A stretch of 64,000 nt of DNA from Ustulina deusta (Eukaryota; Ascomycota; Sordariomycetes; Xylariales; Xylariaceae). Both the position numbers and the translations under genes were made by a program. The stretch spans positions 1,054,001-1,118,000 of the forward strand of contig JAJNNX010000008.1 of the NCBI GenBank assembly GCA_023159155.1. Direction: 5' to 3'. Numbering within the stretch: position 1 is the first letter of the stretch; each line of letters starts with the position of its first letter. The notes beneath the pieces were generated by a model. The model was not told where the DNA came from and searched no databases. It saw only the letters and a program-made list of their open reading frames with translations. Below, in pieces: positions 1-11,157 of this stretch.

Positions 1-1262
1 CGTCGGCAAAAAAAGGGCCACCATAAAATTCGGCAGCGCTGCCGCAGAGCTGGCCATTTGGGTTCAATACCTGCGGACTCCACCGCCACTCCCGCATAGC
101 TTTCTCGCGCTGGACGAGTACAGGTGGTACGGGGCCGAGAAATGCGATCATATCTGCCAGGTGTTTTACTGCAGAGTACGAATTTGGATCGTCCTGTTCG
201 AACAGTTTCCGTCCCGCCAAGAGCTCCCACACCTACAGCGGGTCAGTATTTAATAAGCAGCACCAGGCTTGGCGACCAAGTCCTGCTTACCATGATGCCG
301 AAATTCCATATGTCAGCACTGTAAGACCATCCAACGCCGAGAAGAACTTCTGGGGCGTGGCAGTCATTGGGTTGTATAGGATGCAGGAGAGGCCCAGGTC
401 TAAGAGGAAACAAGTCAGCCCAAGACCCTATAAAACGATAGGGTAGTTGTAGCAATGGCAAAGCACCTGTGTGGATTACGTGACATTCCGAGTGCAGAAA
501 ATCTAGGCCCTCGAGGAGAATTTTCAGGTATGCCTTAATTAAAGGTAACACCCGACCATTGACCCTATCTTCGCCGGCGATCCTTCTTACGAATAACCAG
601 AACGGGTCCCGCATGGGCTCGAAAACTAATGCAAGGTGCCTTGATCCCTGAGGCAAGTCGAGGTTAAAGCTCTCGACTGCCGTCCCGACGATGACACGTC
701 CTCGGTGCTGAGAGTTCACTGAGGATACGTGGATGGTCATATCTAACTCGTGGGTCTCATTGCCCGAGACATTACAGGTACAGATTTTTATAGCGACATA
801 TCTGTTCGGCCTCGGCCAATTCTTCCTAGAGAGGACGTGTCAGTCACGTAGAAAGGCAGTAGACAGACATATAATAGGTGCGGAACTCTTGGGAATCAAT
901 TACCTGCTGATGTCGTGTGCGAGCCAGACGGTCGACGACGATCCCCAGCCGATCTTGGCCTTCAATTGGTATCGGTTGTCCAACACATCTCCAGGATTCG
1001 CAGGGTAGAAGTGCTCCGGCTTGTAACCTGGGACTATCTCCTCATCGACTGGAACATCTGACGGGACCAGCTCCGGCGCCTGCGACGCCTGTGACGTGAA
1101 AGACTGGCGTCCGTGGCGGCCGAGGCCAGACCGGAATGGCATGTTGGTGACTCTGAGCGAGCATGTGAGACGGGCAGGAGGAGGAGGAGAAGGGTTACGG
1201 CCGGCAGCTAGCTGTGGGATGGAAAAGGGGACTGAAAGGAGGAGTGATCGAAATCGCAGCAT
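1..1262 (-). CDS. SRPK-like protein kinase lacking its catalytic loop, 3' part beyond the window edge
   Basis: Three exons fit in one continuous frame: 1262-904, 825-291 and 232 to the edge. The introns (903-826 and 290-233) have GT-AG ends and CTGAC branch points. Exon 1 carries the SRPK-type lead-in PGYKPEHFYPANPGD and the glycine loop IGWGSSSTVWLA. Exon 2 opens with RYVAIKI, which holds the ATP-binding lysine, and reaches LHSECHVIHT, where the family continues with the catalytic DLK..N. Here the frame jumps to a short unrelated stretch and resumes at HPIQPND.HAPEVLL and YSADIWNFGIM. Exon 3 gives WELLAGRKLF and the usual SRPK tail ending EFYGGPFF. The catalytic Asp/Asn and the DFG segment are absent, roughly 55-60 residues by family comparison, yet no stop is introduced. 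It could be a pseudokinase or a decaying copy; APE is intact, but the usual Arg before it is His. The ATG at 1262 gives a basic, hydrophobic leader, so a start further downstream is possible. Confidence 0.8.
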
Positions 1263-3516
1263 GGCTCGCCGTCATTTTGGTGGGCAGTACCTAAATACCA
1301 TTACTAGACGTAACGCGAAGCGAACCACATGTGCATCGACCAACGAAGCGCCTGTCGCCTGGTGGGGGGTCCCTGTTAAGCATTGATTGGCTTGGATCCA
1401 CTAGCAAAAAGTAAGTTCTAACTCTGTGTTATACATCCATCATATATGTACAACCTTCAATACCTGAGCCTAGGTACCTAGGTGGATACAAAAGCGAAGA
1501 GCCAACACCGTCCACCGCGCGTTGCGGGTGGAGAGCCTTGTGCAGCGTGCTGAGCCTCATTCCCCTGACCTTCGATCCCGGTCTGTGATCTCTCCGCTTC
1601 TCTAGCTAGAATGCATCGTCAAGCCAGCGGCTGTGACCGACTGGTCGGAAGGGGAGTCACGCGCCATTGCTTTGCTCGGCCATGTTTTGCCGCCTACTCG
1701 CAATTTACGGCACTGTAATACTGTTGGTTATCGTCCTATTGACGGCGCTCAGGGATTGCCTTCATCGCAGAGCCAACCATATCTGCCATGACGATTAGCC
1801 TCGAGCTCCTGTGAAACCAACACTTCTATCAATGAGCTCCACCGACAACTTGCCGCAGCGCAGCTCGACGCACAGCGGGCTCACAAACAGGGGCAAGTGT
1901 CACCCTCTTCGGCTTCCAGCGGTCGTTTGACCTGGCAGATGAGCGCGGATGGGACTCACGCGGAGTGGTGGGATGGCAGCGCATGGCAGCCGGGCCAGTG
2001 GTCCAATGAGCATCGAAAATGGTTTGCCTATTATAACAGTGCATGGTACGCTTGGGAGTCTTGAAAGCGAGCTGAATGAAGGAGTCAACAACTCTTTGTG
2101 TGGAAGCGTCTACTTATATACTGAAGTGGGCAACTGTAAATGGCTGTTCACACCTTGTCGAAATACAGTAGCGCCCCCTACACTAGAAGATAGGCCGAAC
2201 CTACACTTCCTAGCATAGTAATCACTTTAATTTCTTGGGGCATCTATTGATCAAGTATATGAGATGAGAAAAATCAATTCATTCGCAGTGTCCCTATGTT
2301 GTGTGTGTTTTCTCCCGATTCTCATGAAACAGTGACACCCATGGTGTTTTGATCTCATGTAAGCAAAGCTACCAAGTGGCTCTAGGATGTACCAGCCCCT
2401 ATAATCCACTCACACCACTTCTATATCTAACCTAATCGATTATATGAGTCCCATCCATATTGTTGGATGTCAAAATATTATGCCCCTACTAAGCTGTATC
2501 AATGCAATCGTCCCGCCACCAAGGAATGGCGCCTGTCATGCAAGGCGATGGGATCTGGGAGAAGGCACTGAACTCGCTTTCAGATAAAAGTTTGAAGGTG
2601 AAACTAATCACAACTGTCATCGCTCATAAACGAGATGTTTTGGTACGGGCGATATGCTTATTTTTATTTTTATTTTCGTTCCTGGAAATCACCGTCACTC
2701 AAGCTCTTTAGGTAGCTGTTATCGTGGCAGTCGAGGAGAAAAAAGACTTATGCCTTCGCAAAGGCCATACCGTTGTTGGATTCCCTGCTTGTTATGAATC
2801 AACGGAAGGGATCCTGGATCAGCCACATTGGGAGTGTTGTGGGTGTCACGTGACGAGCTCTGTCGGCTGCGAGAGAGTACAGAGCAAAGGACAGGCTCTA
2901 ACAGCTCTAGGAGCGCGCAGAGCAAGTCAACAGGGTAAAAGGAGGAATTACTATATATTCATAAGTTTCCTACGTAAGTAGCTAGTCATTCATTACTTCT
3001 TTATTCAATCTAAGCCTACGCCTAATTCTTAGAATTACCTGTATAGGAGGCACCTTCTAACAACCAATGAAGATCTTAGTAATATTCTATTGCACAGTCT
3101 CCTATTAATATTACCTTAAATTTCTCTTTTACAAGCTTTATATAAGATAAAGCTTGTAATAACGACTTTAATGAATGATCTAGATTAGATTTTATACGGC
3201 AAGGGTTACTCAATTAGCTAGATAGATACAGTGCGAAGAATTAATCGCGTTCAGTTGGATCGTCAGAACCCTTATTATATTGCTCGAATTATACGTCTAG
3301 AAGTGCATGACAACTGGCTATTTCCATCCGAGAGAGTACACCTTGGCCCCAGGCTAGGAAATTTGGCTCTTCTTACTTCAGTCTATAGCCTGCTAATTTG
3401 GCGAAGTGTCTAGAAGTCGTAGCGTGTGGTATTACATATAAAGAAACTCAACTCTTGTTGATACACGCCACGTCATGAAATTAGACCAAATTCATTGATT
3501 GACGTGTAGATAATCC
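1263..3516. other. Intergenic region, no gene recognised
   Basis: I see only short, unconvincing open frames on both strands here. The part from about 2940 to 3200 is A/T-rich. The stretch 2185-2260 resembles 7966-8040 (shared core GAACCTACACTTCC or AAACCTACACTTCC after GATAGGC), so it probably contains an old dispersed repeat. A CCTAGGTACCTAGG palindrome lies near 1471. Confidence 0.5.
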
Positions 3517-4208
3517 TCAGTAAAAAGCAAAAGCGTCAATGCCCAAACTTTGGCCGAAGCGAATACAATCGATCCCGATATCCTTCAAAGATGAGTGGAT
3601 CAACACACGATCACCCGCTCGCCCATGTGCGATGTGGCCCAGAGCGTATAAACCAGTGACAAAGACGGTTGGCAGTGTTGTAGGCCCCTCAAAGGACATA
3701 TCATCGGGAAATATCAAAGTGGCCCTGGCCAGGGCGGTAACCCGGCCGGCAAAGCAGCCCCTACCAAACACCGCAACCCGCTGGCCGAGTTGTCAGAGAC
3801 TAGGGCCACAGGAGGGTAGAAGGTACCCTCTAGGGTAGTCATAGTGTACAATTTAGCTATATAAAGGCCCGAGCCCTTCCCAACTAGTTAGGCTCACGAA
3901 TCAATAATATTGAGTCCTTATCCTCACATTCTACCGAACTGCAACATACCCTTTTCCCAGCTTCACTCTGGAGACCCAATCCCCCGACACGGGTGGTCAC
4001 AGGGCCGCCGACGTGGATGACTGTGCCAGAAACCTTAGGGCCGAATCTGTTGGGGTTCTCGGAGATATTGCCCATAACCGCATCTACACGTCTCTAGGAC
4101 GGCAACGGAGGAAACCATCTCAACCTCGATCTCATCTGACCCCATCGCTTGAACCTTGGATTCGTGATGGCCCAGGCCTTTTTCCGCAAAATGCAGCGCC
4201 TCTACATT
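3517..4208 (-). pseudogene. Remnant of a highly reducing polyketide synthase enoyl-reductase domain
   Basis: Read on the minus strand, three pieces follow the order of an enoyl-reductase domain. The first piece (about 4208-4100) reads GSDEIEVEMVSSVAV, the usual start of the domain. The second (about 4100-3884) is in another frame and reads VMGNISENPNRFGPKVSGTV, the substrate-side segment. The third (about 3790-3517) reads LGQRVAVFGRGCFAGRV, then TLPTVFVTGLYAL and AGDRVLIHSS, the start of the NADPH-binding fold. Frames change between pieces. An in-frame stop lies just before the third piece and another ends it at 3517. No other PKS domain (KS, AT, DH, KR or ACP) is visible nearby. In the family this domain reduces the enoyl double bond of the growing chain using NADPH. 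Here it is an isolated, non-functional fragment. A stand-alone quinone oxidoreductase-like gene is a less likely origin, because the FGRGCFAGRV block is typical of PKS. Confidence 0.75.
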
Positions 4209-5285
4209 ACTAGGTTTGCGTCGACGTGGTGGTAGCTTGATTGGTGGATGATCGCCCGTAGTGTTTTGTCTTGGCTAAAATACAGGTACGGCTCTTGGCT
4301 GGATCAAACAATCCGGGGAATCGTTCGGTATATTCGGTGTCACGGTTAGGTGGATCCAAGGGATCCACCGGAACGGATCAACGCTATTCCGAGAGATCCT
4401 GTATATATACAGCTCATTTCACTCCCTTTTCTCCACTAGATCGCAACTCCACTCATCCGTGAGACTTTACCTACCTGGCCACCACTGGCGAGGCGTCTCC
4501 CTTCAGCCACCCAATCCATCCTCTCCAATTCAGTGCTGAGGTTTACGAATCAGCATCTGATCAATGAACCGCTTCAGAATCTCAGCTACCCCTTGAAGTT
4601 GTAATTAGAATCCTTCGTTTTGAATCAGTTGATGGACGGGTTCTCTAACCAGGCAGACATAAAAGGCCGTAATATGATAGAGTCTGCTAGCCCCTAAAAG
4701 ACGGTAATGCTAGCAAGAGTGTTCCTCACCTCCTAGATACTGCGTACTGTATGTATTTCTTCACAGGGTAAATTTTCTGTTGTGGCCCAGGCTCTATGTG
4801 CACGTCTTGGTAACATTGGAACCCCCTGTCAAGTTGGGGGCCTATCTTCTGTACCAGTGCTCGTCTACACTATCTAGATAATCGACTAGGTATGCTAGTA
4901 AGGCGGGGCCACATCGGTGGTTGATTCACCCGGTTCGAGATTGTGCTCACAGCTTCCCATCACCGAAGTAAGACGAGGCGCCAGGAAGAAGTAGGGTTTA
5001 TCTTAGGAGCCATGTCGATTTCCTGCGCGCAATTGGACTTGGGACTTTGCAACCGAGCCGAGAATGTATAGTAATGGAAATTCCCTTGATACAAGGTTGC
5101 TAGTTGGGTGCCCAATGGACCCCTGACAAGAACTCATGGGGCCATGGGTCCCCAAATGGGCTTGCCTGGACTCTCGGGCTCTTGGCATTGGGTTGGGTCC
5201 TCAAATCCTACCTCGACGTGGGATGGCTGAGAGGTCAGGTGTCTGCTCATTGCAAAGTGAGACTCATATCTGCCCCTACGGGTGT
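4209..5285. other. Region upstream of the HET-domain gene
   Basis: No gene is recognised. The stretch contains one perfect short palindrome (annotated separately) and otherwise ordinary mixed-composition DNA. The promoter and 5' leader of the HET-domain gene at 5286 should lie in its last few hundred bases. Confidence 0.5.
4349..4369. repeat. Perfect short inverted repeat around BamHI-like cores
   Basis: GGTGGATCC, a 3-base spacer AAG, then GGATCCACC. The 9-base arms are perfectly complementary. No associated gene or element end was identified, so it may be chance or a protein-binding site. Confidence 0.6.
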
Positions 5286-7049
5286 ATGCTAATCGATATG
5301 TTGTCTAACAACGAGATCCGGCTACTAGACATTTTACCTTCATCGAGTTCGGCCAACAACGACGCTCTAGTCCGATGCCAGACTCGAATTATCCCTCTCT
5401 CTTCAGATAGCCCCTTCGAAACGTTGTCATATGTATGGGGTGATCAAACGGACTGCACACAAATCAACGTCGATGGGAATGTTGTCGCCATTACTTCACC
5501 TCTTGCATTGGCCCTGAAACAAATTCGGCGTTCTGAATCAATTAGAACCATTTGGATTGACCAGTTGTGCATTAATCAAAACGACGAGCGAGAGAAGGCC
5601 AACCAGGTTCCTTTGATGGGCCATATCTACTCTCGAACAACGCAATGCCTAATCTGGTTTGGTCAGATCCCCCCGGATATCCGTTTATCTGATGCAAAGT
5701 CAGCTCTAGACTTCATTCACCTCCTCAGCGAAGGCAAGCAAAATGACGGTGCACAATTGAGCATCACTCTTGATCTGGATGCGGAAAGCTCTTTACCCGG
5801 GCCAATACGGGCTTTGGACTCGATCCGTTTGCCCAACAATCCATGGTGGACCCGAACCTGGACTTTGCAAGAATTGATTTTACCATCGAAAGCTTGTGTC
5901 CTGTGGGGCGAGTTGTCCATAGAGTGGGAAACACTCAGTTCTGCAGGTTCAAACTGGATCGCTTCTTGCCATCCTGTACTTTACCCATACATAGATACTC
6001 TCAACGGGCTATTTTCACAGGTAATTGGTCTCCAGATGTCTAAAGACAACCGTCTGGGGCCATTGGACATTGCGTTTCGTTGGGCCTTTCGCAGCGCTAC
6101 AAAACCCCTTGACAAAGTCTACGGGCTCATCGGCCTATTTCAACCCGGGACACTACCCAGATCCCAAGCGTGTGACTATCGGCTCTCACCAGCCAGGGTC
6201 TATGCCATGTTCACCGTGGATCTGATCGAGTACCACCGGGACTTGCACGCCCTTGCCTTGAAATATATGCACACGCATCCCGAGAGTACTGAGGGTCTAC
6301 CTAATTGGGCGATGGATATGGATGGCGGAATTCGATGGGAGATCCAAATAGACGAGGACACCTGTCCCTGGTATTTAATGTATACCTATAACCGCTACAA
6401 TGCAGGTGGTACCACGACCCTTGACCTGAACCGGGTCCAATACGACCAGGCTTCAAATACTCTAAGTCTGGCTGGCTTCAAGGTGGATGACATTGCAGTG
6501 GCTGTGTCAAAACCTAGCGAAGACGTGCCTGGCACATCGAACATTACGTGTGCCGGGGTGGCCCAAATGGTCCAAGAATGGTATCAAATTGCAGAAGACT
6601 TCTATCGAGGCCATACATGGCATGTCCCACAGAATGGCCCACGCACATGGCCAGAGGCTTTCTGGAGAGCGCTACTGGGCAATCTCCGGGTGGACGGAGA
6701 ATGTTGGCCTCTGGGTCAAGCCACAACCGAAGACATGGAAATGGCGAAGCAGTTTGTTCAAACTGGCGTGAGAAATTCTATCTCCTACAGTTTATTCGCC
6801 AACATTACCCGCAAGAAACTTATCATTACAACAACGGGCATGTTAGGGTTTGGCCCACATCATGCAGAAGTCGGGGACCAAGTCTGGATTCTCCATGGAG
6901 GCAAAATGCCATTCGTAGTGCGACAAGCTACAGGGGAAGGGTGCTCGATCATTGATTTTATTTTTGTTGGTCCATCTTACGTAGATGGAATCATGCAAGG
7001 CGAAGCAGCGAATAATGACAAGCCTGCTTGTGACATTATTTTGCGATAG
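5286..7049 (+). CDS. HET-domain (heterokaryon incompatibility) protein
   Basis: This is a single-exon gene of about 587 residues from the ATG at 5286. The frame is open from 5136, but family proteins begin shortly before a block like EIRLLDILP, so the ATGs at 5286 or 5298 fit better than the one at 5136. The HET domain follows: FETLSYVWGD (about residues 44-53), PLALALKQIR, the core IWIDQLCINQ (about 89-98) with NDEREKANQV, and YSRTTQCLIWFG. Further on come NPWWTRTWTLQE, the segment RSATKPLDKVYGLIGL, and a C-terminal part with GFGPHHAEVGDQVWILHGG, which is usual in this family. HET proteins trigger cell death after fusion of unlike hyphae and contain a TIR-like fold. No second domain (NACHT or ankyrin) is attached. 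The gene is intact, with no frameshift or premature stop. Which allelic system it belongs to cannot be told from sequence. Confidence 0.92.
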   Translation: MLIDMLSNNEIRLLDILPSSSSANNDALVRCQTRIIPLSSDSPFETLSYVWGDQTDCTQINVDGNVVAITSPLALALKQIRRSESIRTIWIDQLCINQNDEREKANQVPLMGHIYSRTTQCLIWFGQIPPDIRLSDAKSALDFIHLLSEGKQNDGAQLSITLDLDAESSLPGPIRALDSIRLPNNPWWTRTWTLQELILPSKACVLWGELSIEWETLSSAGSNWIASCHPVLYPYIDTLNGLFSQVIGLQMSKDNRLGPLDIAFRWAFRSATKPLDKVYGLIGLFQPGTLPRSQACDYRLSPARVYAMFTVDLIEYHRDLHALALKYMHTHPESTEGLPNWAMDMDGGIRWEIQIDEDTCPWYLMYTYNRYNAGGTTTLDLNRVQYDQASNTLSLAGFKVDDIAVAVSKPSEDVPGTSNITCAGVAQMVQEWYQIAEDFYRGHTWHVPQNGPRTWPEAFWRALLGNLRVDGECWPLGQATTEDMEMAKQFVQTGVRNSISYSLFANITRKKLIITTTGMLGFGPHHAEVGDQVWILHGGKMPFVVRQATGEGCSIIDFIFVGPSYVDGIMQGEAANNDKPACDIILR

Positions 7050-7925
7050 TGGGATTGAAGCGCAGATTGTCGTTGATAGTAGTTATCGCTCGCTTTCCTC
7101 TGGGTGATTTCAATTTTGCCTCGTTAGAAGATAGGATCAAGCACACTAGGATTATTTGAGGTTGCACATGTACAACCTTTTTACTATGCCGTGCATGCAT
7201 ATCTATATTATCGCCTTCACAACGTTGGGTTGGAGCTCGACCATGCCATTACGACTCGAAACGTGTTATCCGTCTACTATTTCTGCTGGGAAAGCAAGGC
7301 AGAACATGCCGAGAGGGAGGCTCAGTGGGATAAGAAGCGTGAAAAACATTTATTTTTAAGGAATAGAAAAACGAAACCTAGCGGATAGAGGAAATGAGAA
7401 CCAAGCCAGCTTATGTACATCCCAGCGCGGTCGAAACCCCAGAGTTCCGTAGAACATCTGGTGATATAGAAACTGTGCAGGAACAGGCGCGTCGGCTGTT
7501 CCATAATATTTCCCGGGCTTCTCTGTCGCTCTTGCAAAGAGTACCTACATAGCTCTTAGAGTAACCACCCATAGAATGCCGAGAACTTCGAACTTAATGT
7601 ACGGATGCCGGTCTGGTGATGATGAGAGAAATATTTCATCTAGTATCTCATGAGTACCAATGACCCATGATCGAGAGCCCTTAGTAAAACTTAGAGGATT
7701 GGTGTGAGTTTCAACACATAGTCGAATATCGACATTGGAGTTGGGGAGTATATTTACTAGGTCCTCTACGACAAATTTGTCATCCTGTTCGTTTAAGATT
7801 GCTGACCTGGAGTATTTCTTCTAGCTTACTGACAATCGATAACTTTGATATGACTAGAGACAGAATTCAATATTTACACCGCGGTGAACCAGATACAATC
7901 AAAGCTACTGAGGTGGACAAAATAT

Positions 7926-8040
7926 GAGTAGGCCTAGTATAGGGGTACTCACTTTGTCCTTCTACAAGGGGATAGGCTAAACCTACACTTCCAAGTACAA
8001 TAATTAGACTTCTCTATTGGGGGACCTCTTGAACGTAATA
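7926..8040. repeat. Diverged dispersed repeat relic
   Basis: The part at 7926-7963 (GTAGGCCTAGTATAGGGG, then ACTCACTTTGTCCTT) matches 24113-24150 with few differences. The adjoining part at 7970-8010 (GATAGGC..AACCTACACTTCC.AG) matches 2190-2225. The two similarities sit side by side here but apart elsewhere, suggesting fragments of one old element. No ends or target duplication could be defined. Confidence 0.5.
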
Positions 8041-8630
8041 ATGAAACGCCATTAACTTCGACGTGGGGTGGACTTGTGGTGATCTACACCGAGAGATCTA
8101 GCTGGGCTGATTACGTTGGCTATATAGTAGGTTTACATAGCCACCCTGTAACAACACTCTTCGAGAGATACGCTCTATCTACTCTATTCCCTAAAAGTAA
8201 GTAATGTATCTGACCTTTAAGTTTCCCCACTTGGTATCTGCCCTATATCGCTACTATTTCCTGGCAACTGCCGAGCATTTGCGCACTAGCGCTATGCCCC
8301 ATCCCCATCTATAGAAGGTAACTTCTCGCCCAGACTGGTCGGATCCCCGACGCATCACCTCCGGCCCTCACGCCACAGCGCTACGGATAGTCTTAAGGGT
8401 TGGAGGACATAATTATACCATACATACACCCCCGCATCACTCGCCCATATATCGTACCAATGTCCTTGTTTCCATAGGCTTGGGATACATGATATCTACT
8501 ATCAAGACTATGCATATTGTACCTAACCTTAACAATTCTCACCTTGTGAAAACGTAGCTTTACGAGACTCTGATAAGTCGGGATTTTCCAAATTGTGTGT
8601 TTCTAGCTGAAATAGCTTCTGGAAAGCGCA

Positions 8631-8818
8631 TTGAAAGTGCAATTATTAGCGCTTATGTACCACACCCAATATTGGTGATCATTACAGATCCAAAACCGGA
8701 AGACCTTTGAGAAAATAAACTGATGCGGGTGACTAAGTGGCATTCAACGTGCAATTATTGGCCCTTGTCCTGCCACACCCAAAGTTGGTGACCAATACAG
8801 ATCCAAAATGGATCGATG
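8631..8818. repeat. Diverged direct duplication of about 70 bp
   Basis: Bases 8631-8703 and 8747-8818 align along their length: both run GCATT.AA.GTGCAATTATT, then CCACACCCAA, TTGGTGA, and end ACAGATCCAAAA. The copies are offset by 116 bases. The second copy lies in a small open frame (8737-8937, plus) whose product resembles nothing I know. Confidence 0.65.
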
Positions 8819-9933
8819 ATAAAGCAGACTATTTTACCAGGTATCATGCAAGATCTTCGATGGGAGGAACTGCACTCAATGCAACGAAAGATAACCGAGG
8901 ACCGGACTTCGGGATCCTTACTGAGTATAATAGATAGGATCGGGCCACAATCGTGATTGTATTGACATTTTCCCTTCATGTGGAAGCCATGGATAGTAGC
9001 CTTTGATACATTAGAACTACAAACTTCAAGGTAGATCATAGAAATAATTCACCCAGGTAATCGGTGTATCGATGGCGTAGTTGTAGACACCCGTATGACC
9101 TTCAGCTCCGGTTGTTGTTGGAACAATCTAAATAGTCAGGATGGACTCCACCGTATATTTCCAGACCCTTTGAAGGTTGTTTGAGCCCAAGATATAGATT
9201 ATTCTTGAGAGACGACAGAATTTGGGGTGTGGCTATATTAGGGAGTGCCTTGATGAGTGAATGACAAGAAATTCCATGGCTTTGAGGTCAGTGGCAAGTA
9301 CTTTTGATGGCCACAAACTGGAAGAGCGCATTAAATGATGAATGGATGAAACAAGCTGGAGTTCTGTCTTTTATGTATAACGTCTGGGATACGGTTGGCT
9401 TTCCTTGTGGAAAGTGTGTTACCACGTTAGGGTAAACCAAGGTAAGATTTTAAACAGCCCCAATAAGGCAGAGACCGTACTTGGCCGTTATACCACGTTA
9501 ACCTTGAACTCATGGAATCTGTTCCTATCATAGGACCTTAGCAACCTGTTGAGTTAAGATAGGGCCTAACAAAACAGGGATATCATTAGTTCTCGGCCTC
9601 GCTACACCATATATGGGGAGAAAATGAAATAATTCATTGCAGTAGTGTTTGTTTCAGTAATTTGCTTTCCCTTGGCATTGATTAAAAGGATGACAACGGT
9701 ATTAGCTCTTGTGGCGGAACAATTCACCTGGTAGACAACACGGCTTGAACGTATTATGTTCAGTACGTCATCTATTTTGTTAAGCGATAAAGCTATCATG
9801 AATTTTTCCTCGAAATCTTGGCCAGCTTGATGAAAACACAAACTACAATTCTATCCATCCTCTCAGGAAAGAAGTATTTCAGCACAGCTTTCAAAATACT
9901 CCGTCTACCATGCTTATTCATAAGTCTGGTGTG

Positions 9934-11157
9934 TCATGCAACCCTTAGTATTGGTATCAAGTACAAGCTGACAACCCACATATTCCAAATCCTATATGTA
10001 GTCTTATCAGCTCTGATCGTTCGACACACGACACTCCTCAGCGCCACCAGGTACGCCAAAGACGTGACAATAACGTATCCAAGCCAACCGCAATCCCAGA
10101 AATAAGGGCACAGAAAGCCCCAGATGGCCATAAAAACGGCACTGACCCAGCGAGTTAGACCGTCGCCGATCTGAAGTGGCAGAGAACGACGCCCTCTGAG
10201 TATGTCGCCCTCTTGGTCTTCCATGTCTTGAATTTGTCCTGTAGTCATAATCACGATGGCCAATAGGATAACCCATGATTCAAGGGATGGAAGATTTGAA
10301 TTTTTGGTGCTTCCTCGCGACCCAAAGCTCAAGGACTCGTCCTGTGCAAGCTCCAAGGCGCCAAGACCAAATGACACATACCCAAGGGCAACTATGAAGT
10401 TCCGAACAAACGGGTTCACATCGGAGCCTCCAAAAGAGTTATGCCAAGTTCCTGGGATTTCCGATTAGGTCCAGGGAAAATTTCGAGTCTTTGAAGAAGA
10501 AATACGAACCAAGAATTATGATACTGACGCTCCAGCGAAGCGGGCCAATCTCGTAGCTTATGAGAGCGGCGACACCGTAGAAGAGGAGCATTGCGTATCG
10601 TGCCTGAGTGAGAGTGCAGCGGTTGGAAGGGAGTGGGCGCCATGGTTTGTTGACCTTGTCTTCGGTGATAGCGTTGGGTTGTTGCTGGTTATGGATGTCA
10701 AGCGGGAGGAGGTGAATCTACCGGAGACGGAAGTAATTGGTTAGTTGATACCTGCCTGTATGATTGAAAAGTCTTCATACAAAGCGGAATTTGGGGGAAG
10801 AGATGTTGTTATTCAATTTTAAGTAATGAATGAATAGCTTACATAAACCCAGAACATGACTGTCGGGATTCGGTAGAGAACCTCTTGAGCGTCGCCGTTA
10901 TAGAAAATCAATCTGTTTGATTGAACCTGTGACAACGCGGTGAGAATCCCAAACAATGTTTGGGGGAAGAAAATGGTTTTTAGGTCGCTGAAGGTGAAAA
11001 GCCAGATGGAGTATAGATGATATAGCGAGGTCTTGAAGATCTGTTCTCCAATACCCATGCTATCGCTCACAATATCGAACCACGGAGACATTTTTGTGTC
11101 ATTATATTCGATGATAGGAATGAGCACGAGGATTCCACACCGAATATGATTTAACAA
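9934..11157 (-). CDS. UbiA-type membrane prenyltransferase or terpene cyclase
   Basis: Three exons (11157-10843, 10717-10510, 10451-9934) give 1041 bases with no stop, or 346 residues. Intron 1 (10842-10718) ends ..CCGGTAG with a CTAAC branch point. Intron 2 (10509-10452) has the less common donor GTTCGT and a CTAAT branch point. Exon 1 contains LYHLYSIWLFTFSDLKTIFF, a typical first helix of the fungal subfamily. Exon 2 has the first Asp-rich-type motif in its fungal form, NQ....AITEDKVNKPWRPLP, and exon 3 has the second, DMEDQEGD, followed by RSLPLQIGD. Several hydrophobic segments predict a multi-pass membrane protein. UbiA enzymes use Mg2+ bound by such motifs to transfer or cyclise prenyl diphosphates. 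Fungal relatives act in meroterpenoid and terpene pathways, but the substrate cannot be read here. The start may instead be Met23 (11091), which gives 324 residues. No biosynthetic partner genes lie beside it. Confidence 0.85.

Larger units (their letters stand above)
7050..9933. other. Long intergenic region with old repeat remnants
   Basis: No gene is recognised on either strand; open frames are short and do not resemble known families. It holds two relics of dispersed repeats near 7926-8040 and a diverged direct duplication at 8631-8818, both listed separately. Confidence 0.5.

Noticed and set aside
5136..5285. Upstream extension of the HET frame starting MGPWVPKWACLD
   Set aside because: The extension has no family similarity, while HET proteins usually begin shortly before the EIRLLDILP-like block; the ATG at 5286 is preferred.
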